Below, piece after piece: positions 58,326 through 64,000 of a stretch of 64,000 nt of DNA. Source of the DNA: Methylobacterium radiodurans (lineage in GTDB: Bacteria; Pseudomonadota; Alphaproteobacteria; Rhizobiales; Beijerinckiaceae); contig NZ_CP029551.1 of the NCBI RefSeq assembly GCF_003173735.1, positions 437,001 to 501,000 on the forward strand, given 5' to 3'. Within the stretch, counting starts at the first letter, position 1; every line of letters begins with the position of its first letter. Below the pieces are notes generated by a model. It was not told where the DNA came from and searched no databases. It saw only the letters and a list, made by a program, of their open reading frames with translations. The translations under genes were made by a program, and so were the position numbers.

Positions 58326-58577
58326 TCAGCGGCGGCCGACGAGGTTGCCGAAGCGCGAGTTGAAGCGCGACACGCGGCCGCCGCGGTCGAGCATCTTCTG
58401 CTCGCCGCCGGTCCAGGCCGGGTGGGTGAGCGGATCGATGTCGAGGTTCAGCGTGTCGCCTTCCTTGCCGTAGGTCGAGCGCGTCCGGTAGTCGCTGCCG
58501 TCGGTCATCACGACCTTGATGAAGTGGTAGTCGGGGTGCTCGGTACCCTTGGCCTTCGCGGCCGCGTCCTTCGCCAT
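58326..58577 (-). CDS. rpmE: Ribosomal protein bL31
   Basis: 83 residues from ATG 58577; a longer start at 58661 would add 28 residues unlike the family. The block [45 protein letters not shown] is the alphaproteobacterial bL31 pattern. There is no cysteine at all, so this is the zinc-free type and cannot serve as a zinc store. It is a 50S subunit protein at the intersubunit bridge. Single-gene transcript with its own terminator. Confidence 0.93.
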   Translation of the reverse strand: MAKDAAAKAKGTEHPDYHFIKVVMTDGSDYRTRSTYGKEGDTLNLDIDPLTHPAWTGGEQKMLDRGGRVSRFNSRFGNLVGRR

Positions 58578-58654
58578 GACCTTTGTCCCTGCAGTGCCGT
58601 CCGGGATCGGGGGCTCGCCCCGTCCCGCCGGGTTGACCTGGAGTTCTTGGAATT

Positions 58655-58683
58655 GTTGCAATGAACCCGGGGTTCATGGCAAC
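58655..58683. promoter_or_regulatory. 29-bp near-perfect palindrome between rpmE and ABC exporter
   Basis: Arms gttgc-a-atgaacc and ggttcat-g-gcaac around cgg: 12 paired bases per side with one mismatch. It lies in the divergent promoter region, 78 bases before rpmE and about 139 bases before the exporter. Length and symmetry suit a dimeric repressor. I cannot match it to a known box. Confidence 0.6.
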
Positions 58684-58821
58684 GGCTCGTGCAACGCCGA
58701 CCGGCCCGTCTCAGAGGCCCGCGGCCATTCAACACGCGCAATCGGATGAAGCCGCGCGTATATCCCAGGCTCCGTCCGCGAACAAGCGCACTCGTACAGG
58801 GTGGGATCCGAACGGAACGCC

Positions 58822-60663
58822 ATGGGTAAGACAACACGCGGGGCCGAGGGCCGCGGCAAGGCATCGCTCAGCGCCCTGCGCCCCCTCCTCCCCTACGCTG
58901 CGCGCTATCGCGGCCGCATGGTCGCGGCCCTCGTCGCGCTGATGGCCGCCTCCGCCGCCACCCTGGTGGTGCCGATCGCCATGCGCCGGGTGATCGACCA
59001 CGGCTTCTCGGCGGAGGGCTCGGCCGTCATCGACGCCTACTTCCTGGCGCTGATGGGCGTCGTCACGGTGCTGGCCCTGGCCTCGGCCGCGCGCACCTAC
59101 ACGGTGACGACGCTCGGCGAGCGCGTGGTGGCGGACCTGCGCAGCGCCGTCTTCCGGCGCCTCACGGTGCTCGACCCGGCCTTCTTCGACCGCACGCAGT
59201 CCGGCGAGATCGTCTCGCGGCTCACCGCCGACGCCACGCAGGTGAAGGCGGTGTTCGGGGTCTCGATCTCGATCCTCCTGCGCAACCTGTTCCTGTTCAT
59301 CGGTGCGGTCGTCATGATGGTGGTGACGAGCCCGAAGCTCTCGGTGATGGTGCTGGCCGCCATCCCGCTCATCGTCTTCCCGCTGATCGTCTCGGGCCGC
59401 GGCGTGCGCCGCCGCTCGCGCGCCGCGCAGGACCGGCTGGCCGACGCCTCCGCCTACGCGGCGGAAGCCGTCGGCGCGGTTCGCACCATGCAGGCCTTCG
59501 GCCGCTCGGAAGCCACCGCCGCCCGCTTCGCCGAGGCCTCCGAGGAGGCCTACGGGGCCGCCCGAGACTCGATCCGGGCCCGCGCGCTCCTCACCGGCGT
59601 CGCCATATTTCTGATCTCGACCAGCGTCGTCGGGGTGATGTGGTACGGGGCGCAAGGCGTGCTCAGCCACCAGATGAGCGCCGGCCAGCTCTCGCAATTC
59701 GTGCTCTACGCGGTGTTCGGCGCGGGCGCGCTCGGCCAGCTCTCAGAGGTCTACGGCGAGATGGCGCAGTCGGCCGGCGCCGCCGAGCGGCTCGCCGAGA
59801 TCCTGGCCGCCGAGCCGGCGATCGGGCGCCCCGCCGAGCCTGCCGCCCTCCCCGCGCCGGCCCGCGGCGCCGTGACCTTCGAGGCCGTGCGCTTCGCCTA
59901 CCCGACCCGCGAGGAGCGCCCTGCGCTGGACGGCCTCGACTTCCGGGCGGCGCCCGGCGAGCGCATCGCCCTGGTCGGGCCCTCGGGCGCCGGCAAGAGC
60001 ACGGTGCTGCAGCTGCTGCTGCGCTTCTACGACCCGCAGGGCGGGCGCGTGCTGGTCGACGGAATCGACGTGTCGCGCGTCGATCCGGAGGCACTTCGCG
60101 CCCGCATGGCGCTGGTGCCGCAGGACCCGACCGTGTTCTCCGGAACCGTGATGGAGAACATCCGCTACGGCCGCACCGAGGCCGGCGAGGCGGAGGTGCG
60201 GCGCGCGGCCGAACTCGCCCACGCCGCCGGCTTCATCGACGCCCTGCCCCAGGGCTACCACACTCAGATCGGCGAGCGCGGGGTGACGCTGTCGGGCGGC
60301 CAGCGCCAGCGCATCGCGATCGCGCGGGCGATCCTGAAGGACGCGCCGATCCTGCTCCTCGACGAGGCGACCTCGGCGCTCGACGCCGAATCGGAGCGCG
60401 CCGTGCAGCAGGCGCTCGACACCCTGATGCGGGGCCGCACCACCCTCGTCATCGCCCACCGGCTCGCCACGATCCGCGCCGCCGACCGCATCCTCGTGCT
60501 GGACGAGGGCCGGATCGTCGAAGAGGGCACGCACGAGAGCCTGCTCGCCCAGGGTGCGCTCTACGCCCAGCTCGCCGCCCTCCAGTTCACCGACGCGCTC
60601 GACGAGACCGCCCGGGGCAAGGGTCAGCGGACGCGGACGGAGCCGCTCTCGGCGGCCGAATGA
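58822..60663 (+). CDS. ABC exporter (fused membrane-ATPase half transporter)
   Basis: 613 residues from ATG 58822; a GTG at 58801 would add seven. N-terminal six-span domain (about 20-320) with FFDRTQSGEIVSRLTADATQVK, then an ATPase domain with Walker A GPSGAGKSTVLQ (about 393), Q-loop VPQDPTVFSGT, signature TLSGGQRQRIAIARAI, Walker B ILLLDEATSALD and H-loop VIAHRLATI. Family I exporters of this kind work as dimers and move lipids, drugs or peptides. Substrate unknown. Confidence 0.9.
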   Translation: MGKTTRGAEGRGKASLSALRPLLPYAARYRGRMVAALVALMAASAATLVVPIAMRRVIDHGFSAEGSAVIDAYFLALMGVVTVLALASAARTYTVTTLGERVVADLRSAVFRRLTVLDPAFFDRTQSGEIVSRLTADATQVKAVFGVSISILLRNLFLFIGAVVMMVVTSPKLSVMVLAAIPLIVFPLIVSGRGVRRRSRAAQDRLADASAYAAEAVGAVRTMQAFGRSEATAARFAEASEEAYGAARDSIRARALLTGVAIFLISTSVVGVMWYGAQGVLSHQMSAGQLSQFVLYAVFGAGALGQLSEVYGEMAQSAGAAERLAEILAAEPAIGRPAEPAALPAPARGAVTFEAVRFAYPTREERPALDGLDFRAAPGERIALVGPSGAGKSTVLQLLLRFYDPQGGRVLVDGIDVSRVDPEALRARMALVPQDPTVFSGTVMENIRYGRTEAGEAEVRRAAELAHAAGFIDALPQGYHTQIGERGVTLSGGQRQRIAIARAILKDAPILLLDEATSALDAESERAVQQALDTLMRGRTTLVIAHRLATIRAADRILVLDEGRIVEEGTHESLLAQGALYAQLAALQFTDALDETARGKGQRTRTEPLSAAE

Positions 60664-60709
60664 GCGTCGTCGGCGTTGACAGGCGAGCGCGGAGCGGCGC
60701 AGCTCGGCC

Positions 60710-61741
60710 ATGGCCGATCTCGACCTCGCCCGCTTCCCCCGCCTGCCGCTCCTCGGCCTTCCCACGCCGATCGAGCCGCTGGCCGGGCTGACGCGCCAAC
60801 TCGGCGACGCGCTGAACGGCGTGCGCCTGTTCGTGAAGCGGGATGACCTGGCGGGCTTCGGCGGCGGCGGCAACAAGCTGCGCAAGCTCGAATTCCTCCT
60901 CGGCGCCGCCCGCCAGGAGGGCGCCGACACCGCGATCACGGTGGGCGCCCTGCAGTCGAACCATGCCCGCCTCACCGCGGCGGCCTCGGCGCGCAGCGGC
61001 CTCGCCTGCGAGCTGTTCCTGACCCGCAGCGTGCCGCGCGAGCAGGAGGCCTACCGGCGCAATGGCAACCGCCTGCTCGACGACCTGTTCGGAGCGAGCG
61101 TCCACGAGCTGCCGCGCGAGGCCGACAACCTCGCGGCGGCGCAGGCGCGGGCCGAGGCGCTGAAGGCGGAGGGACGGCGCGCCTACGTCTTCCCGGCGGG
61201 CGGGTCGAGCCCGGTCGGCTGCCTCGGCTACGCCGCTTGCGCGGCCGAACTCCTCGGGCAGGCGGAGGCGATGGGGCTCGATCTCGCGCAGATCGTGGTG
61301 CCGAACGGCAGCGCCGGCACCCATGCGGGCCTCGCGGCCGGCCTCGCCGCCACGGGCCGGAACCCGCGGCTCGCCAAGTCCTACGCCGTGCTGGCGGAAG
61401 CGGAGCAGGCCTTCGCCGAGACGCTGGAGAAGGCCAACGCCACGCTCGACCTGATCAAGCCCGGCGCCAGGATCGCGGCGGACGGCATCGTGCTCGACGG
61501 CGCGCATCGCGGCCCCGGCTACGGCATTCCGACCGACGCGATGCGGGAGGCCGTGCGGCTGATGGCGCGCACAGAGGGGATGCTGCTCGACCCCGTCTAC
61601 AGCGGCAAGGCCTTCGCGGGCCTGCTGCACGACATCCGCGCCGGGCTCTACCCCGCGGGCTCGGCAGTGCTGTTCGTGATGACCGGCGGCGTGCCGGGAC
61701 TGTTCGCCTATCCGGACGCGTTCAGCGACGCGTCGGAATGA
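60710..61741 (+). CDS. PLP-dependent D-cysteine desulfhydrase family protein
   Basis: 343 residues. The PLP lysine is in GGGGNKLRKLEFLLG (about residues 51-65), after FVKRDDLAGF. The family serine in GALQSNHARL, the phosphate-binding GSAGTHAGLA and the end DPVYSGKAFAGLL match DcyD. It converts D-cysteine to pyruvate, sulfide and ammonia. The same family includes L-cysteate sulfo-lyase (CuyA) and ACC deaminase, so with the sulfolactate cluster 13 kb away a sulfonate substrate cannot be excluded. The last 20 bases overlap the convergent DUF423 gene. Confidence 0.85.
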   Translation: MADLDLARFPRLPLLGLPTPIEPLAGLTRQLGDALNGVRLFVKRDDLAGFGGGGNKLRKLEFLLGAARQEGADTAITVGALQSNHARLTAAASARSGLACELFLTRSVPREQEAYRRNGNRLLDDLFGASVHELPREADNLAAAQARAEALKAEGRRAYVFPAGGSSPVGCLGYAACAAELLGQAEAMGLDLAQIVVPNGSAGTHAGLAAGLAATGRNPRLAKSYAVLAEAEQAFAETLEKANATLDLIKPGARIAADGIVLDGAHRGPGYGIPTDAMREAVRLMARTEGMLLDPVYSGKAFAGLLHDIRAGLYPAGSAVLFVMTGGVPGLFAYPDAFSDASE

Positions 61742-62093
61742 GCGCGGCGAGCGCGGCGGCGAGCCAGCCCGCCATCAGGGCCGTGCCGCCGATCGGCGCG
61801 GCCATCGGGAAGAGCGGCCTCGTGTAGAGCGCCCGCAGCGCGAGGTCGCCGCTGAACAGGCAGAGGCCGGCGAGGAGCAGGAGGGCGGCGAGCCGCGTCG
61901 GCAGCGCCCGCGTCAGCCCGGCGCCGCCGAGGGCGGCGAGCGCCAGGATCGCGGGTGCGTGGAAGAGCAGGAACTGCGCCGCGGTCTTCAGCGCGTCGGT
62001 GCCCGTCCCGTGGGCCGCCGCCGCGGAGGCCGCGACGCCGAGCCCGCCCGCCAGCGCGGCGAGCGCCACGATCAGGCGGTCTGCGAGGCTCAC
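61722..62093 (-). CDS. DUF423 membrane protein (YgdD-like)
   Basis: 123 residues with four spans. DUF423 pattern: [18 protein letters not shown] at the start, [19 protein letters not shown] (about 37-55), [18 protein letters not shown] and [20 protein letters not shown]. An inner-membrane protein of unknown role. It overlaps engB by four bases, a sign of translational coupling, and converges on the PLP enzyme gene with a 20-base overlap. Confidence 0.88.
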   Translation of the reverse strand: MSLADRLIVALAALAGGLGVAASAAAAHGTGTDALKTAAQFLLFHAPAILALAALGGAGLTRALPTRLAALLLLAGLCLFSGDLALRALYTRPLFPMAAPIGGTALMAGWLAAALAALIPTRR

Positions 62094-62746
62094 GCGGCGC
62101 GCTCCGAGAGCAGGCGGGCGATCGCCGCGCGCAGCTCCGGCACGCCGCTGTCGTCGCGGCTCGAGGTCAGGATGACCTGCGGGAAGGCCGCCGGGCGGCG
62201 GGCGAGCGCGGCCTCGATGCCCGCGAGCCGGCTCGCGACCTCGGATTTCTTCAAGGCATCCGCCTTGGTCAGCACGATCTGGTAGCTCACCGCGGCCTTG
62301 TCGAGGCCGTCGAGCACGTCGGTGTCGAGGCTCTTCAGGCCGTGCCGGGCGTCGATCAGCACGAAGACGCGGGCGAGGTTGGCCCGGCCCTTGAGGTAGT
62401 CGTGGATCAGCCGGGTCCAGGCCTCGACCTTCGCCTTCTCGACCGCGGCGTAGCCGTAGCCCGGCATGTCGACGAGGCTGAGCCGCGGGCCGACCTTGAA
62501 GAAGTTCAGCTGCTGCGTCCGGCCCGGCGTGTGCGAGGTGCGCGCCAGGGTGTTGCGGCCGGTGAGCGCGTTGATCAGGCTCGACTTACCGACGTTCGAG
62601 CGGCCCGCGAAGGCGATCTCGACATCCTCCATCGGCGGCAGCCGGTCAAGGGTCTGGGCGGCCGCGTAGAAATCGGCACTGCCCGCGAACAGCAGGCGGC
62701 CGGCCTCGACGAGGCCGGCCTCCTTGTCATCGTCCGTCTGGGTCAC
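62090..62746 (-). CDS. engB: Ribosome biogenesis GTPase EngB/YihA
   Basis: 218 residues. G1 [11 protein letters not shown] (about 48-58), G2 around [12 protein letters not shown]3 DMPGYG, G4 LTKADAL and G5 TSSRDDSG are all readable. It is needed for 50S subunit assembly. It follows yidC by 42 bases on the same strand, an order widespread in alphaproteobacteria. An N-terminal extension of about 40 residues before G1 is normal for the group. Confidence 0.95.
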   Translation of the reverse strand: MTQTDDDKEAGLVEAGRLLFAGSADFYAAAQTLDRLPPMEDVEIAFAGRSNVGKSSLINALTGRNTLARTSHTPGRTQQLNFFKVGPRLSLVDMPGYGYAAVEKAKVEAWTRLIHDYLKGRANLARVFVLIDARHGLKSLDTDVLDGLDKAAVSYQIVLTKADALKKSEVASRLAGIEAALARRPAAFPQVILTSSRDDSGVPELRAAIARLLSERAA

Positions 62747-62788
62747 GAAGCGTGTCTCAGCTCTTGGTGTGTCTCAGCTCTTGGCGGG

Positions 62789-64000
62789 TCAGCTCTTGGC
62801 GGCGGCGCTCTTCGACGCGCCGCGACGGAACGTGCCCCTGAGGTTGTCCCACAGCTCCACCTTCACGCCGTTGCGGCGCATGATGACGTATTGCTGGATC
62901 ACCGAGAGGGTGTTGTTCCAGGCCCAGTAGATCACCAGACCCGCCGGGAACGAGCCGAGCATGAAAGTGAAGATGATCGGCATGAAGGTGAAGACCTGCG
63001 CCTGGACCGGGTCCGGCGGCGCGGGATTCATCTTCATCTGCACGAACATCGTGATGCCCATGATGATCGGCCAGATGCCGAGGTGCACGATGTCGGGCGC
63101 CGCGAACGGCAGCAGGCCGAACAGGTTGAGGATGCTGGTCGGATCGGGCGCGGCCAGATCCTGGATCCAGCCGAAGAAGGGCGCGTGCCGCATCTCGATA
63201 GTGATGAACAGCACCTTGTAGAGCGCGAAGAAGACCGGGATCTGGATCAGCACCGGCCAGCAGCCGGCGACCGGATTGATCTTCTCCTTCTTGTACAGCT
63301 CCATCATCGCCTGTTGCTGCTTCATCTTATCGTCTTTGTACCGCTCCCGGATGGAGGTCATCTCGGGCTGCACGGCCTTCATCTTGGCCATGGAGACGTA
63401 GGAGCGGTTGGCGATGGGCAGGAAGAAGAGCTTCAGGATCGCCGTCACGACGAGGATCGAGACGCCGAAATTGCCGAACAGGTGATAGAAGAAGTCCAGC
63501 GCCCGGAACATCGGCTTGGTGATGAAGTGGAACCAGCCCCAGTCGATCATCAGATCGAACTGCTTGATGCCGAGGTTCTTCTCGTAGGCGTTGATGGTGT
63601 TGACCTCCTTGGCGCCCGCGAACAGGCGCTGAGTCGAGGCCACGGTGGCGCCGGGCTCGACGCTGCGGCCGTCGGCGCGCACGCTGGCCTGATAGACCTG
63701 GGTGCGGCCGTCCGTGCGCTCGGTGAAGGCACCCGTGTAGGGGGTCTGCTGGTCCGGGATCGCGGCCGCGGCCCAGTACTTGTCGGTGATGCCGACGAAG
63801 CCGCCGGTCACGTTCTGCCACGCCTTGCCCTTGGTGTTGGCGCCGCCGTAGGCGCCCTCCTTGGCGAGGTGGTCGTAGGTGTATTCCTGCAGGCCGTCGT
63901 TGCCGAGGACGCCGATCATGCCCTCGTGCAGGACGTAGTATCCCTGCGTGTGCGGCTTACCCCAGCGCGAGACGAGGCTGTAGGGAAAGAGCGTCACCGC
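62789..64000 (-). CDS. yidC: Membrane protein insertase YidC, C-terminal part (cut by window edge)
   Basis: 404 codons lie in the window and the frame runs past the edge, so the N-terminal span and part of the periplasmic domain are missing. Present are the end of the periplasmic beta domain, then the conserved insertase core: [33 protein letters not shown], the cytoplasmic hairpin [41 protein letters not shown], and [26 protein letters not shown]. It inserts inner-membrane proteins with or without SecYEG. A repeated tctcagctcttgg precedes the region after its stop. Confidence 0.95.
   Translation of the reverse strand, partial: AVTLFPYSLVSRWGKPHTQGYYVLHEGMIGVLGNDGLQEYTYDHLAKEGAYGGANTKGKAWQNVTGGFVGITDKYWAAAAIPDQQTPYTGAFTERTDGRTQVYQASVRADGRSVEPGATVASTQRLFAGAKEVNTINAYEKNLGIKQFDLMIDWGWFHFITKPMFRALDFFYHLFGNFGVSILVVTAILKLFFLPIANRSYVSMAKMKAVQPEMTSIRERYKDDKMKQQQAMMELYKKEKINPVAGCWPVLIQIPVFFALYKVLFITIEMRHAPFFGWIQDLAAPDPTSILNLFGLLPFAAPDIVHLGIWPIIMGITMFVQMKMNPAPPDPVQAQVFTFMPIIFTFMLGSFPAGLVIYWAWNNTLSVIQQYVIMRRNGVKVELWDNLRGTFRRGASKSAAAKS

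Noticed and set aside
54733..58473. 1246-codon open frame opposite the Mfd-like gene
   Set aside because: Antisense of a well-supported helicase; His/Arg/Gln/Gly-rich without any fold pattern.

Overview
The window is GC-rich (roughly 70% by eye) alphaproteobacterial DNA, almost certainly from a Methylobacterium or close relative. The basis is the mdh-sucC-sucD-sucA-sucB-lpd order, an rpmE/ABC-exporter/Mfd-like block, an engB-yidC pair, and several small exported or hypothetical proteins typical of that family. This assignment is inference from gene content; no 16S or other marker is present. No tRNA, rRNA, CRISPR or insertion sequence was seen.

Layout. 1-3.6 kb: end of a membrane protein gene, a methyltransferase divergent from gloB, and a TetR regulator. 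3.9-13.5 kb: a TCA-cycle operon (malate dehydrogenase, succinyl-CoA synthetase, 2-oxoglutarate dehydrogenase E1/E2/E3) with a structured leader. 13.6-19.4 kb: two signalling proteins (LuxR-type regulator; GGDEF protein with a degenerate receiver), small exported proteins, an FTR1 iron permease and a PRISE-like reductase. 19.6-27.8 kb: a four-gene ABC importer, rutR, and rutABCD for uracil ring cleavage; two RutR-like boxes lie before rutA. 27.9-31.6 kb: a flavin monooxygenase, an hsp20 gene with a ROSE-like RNA thermometer, terB and repeat-rich small genes. 31.8-33.2 kb: a TAXI-type solute-binding protein.

33.9-38.6 kb: a tight four-gene island encoding a 437-residue protein I cannot assign, a DyP-type peroxidase, a subtilase, and a small protein shaped like a free-standing subtilase prodomain. 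It follows an AT-rich gap. This is the best candidate in the window for an undescribed system.

38.7-48.9 kb: a sulfolactate/sulfite cluster. Sulfolactate sulfo-lyase (suyAB), both sulfolactate dehydrogenases (slcC, comC), a DctA-family transporter, a HutC-type GntR regulator and sulfite dehydrogenase (sorAB) run in one direction. A TauE exporter is divergent and a YeiH-type exporter follows. Matching 14-bp palindromes sit in the divergent control region. The DctA-like protein is the only importer in the cluster, so it probably brings in sulfolactate.

49.1-64 kb: a glycine-zipper protein, a NodU-type carbamoyltransferase, a CcdA-like protein, a ParB-like protein, mepA, a nitroreductase with a Shine-Dalgarno-masking hairpin, an Mfd-like helicase, rpmE with a clear terminator, an ABC exporter, a D-cysteine desulfhydrase-like enzyme, a DUF423 protein, engB and the 3' part of yidC.
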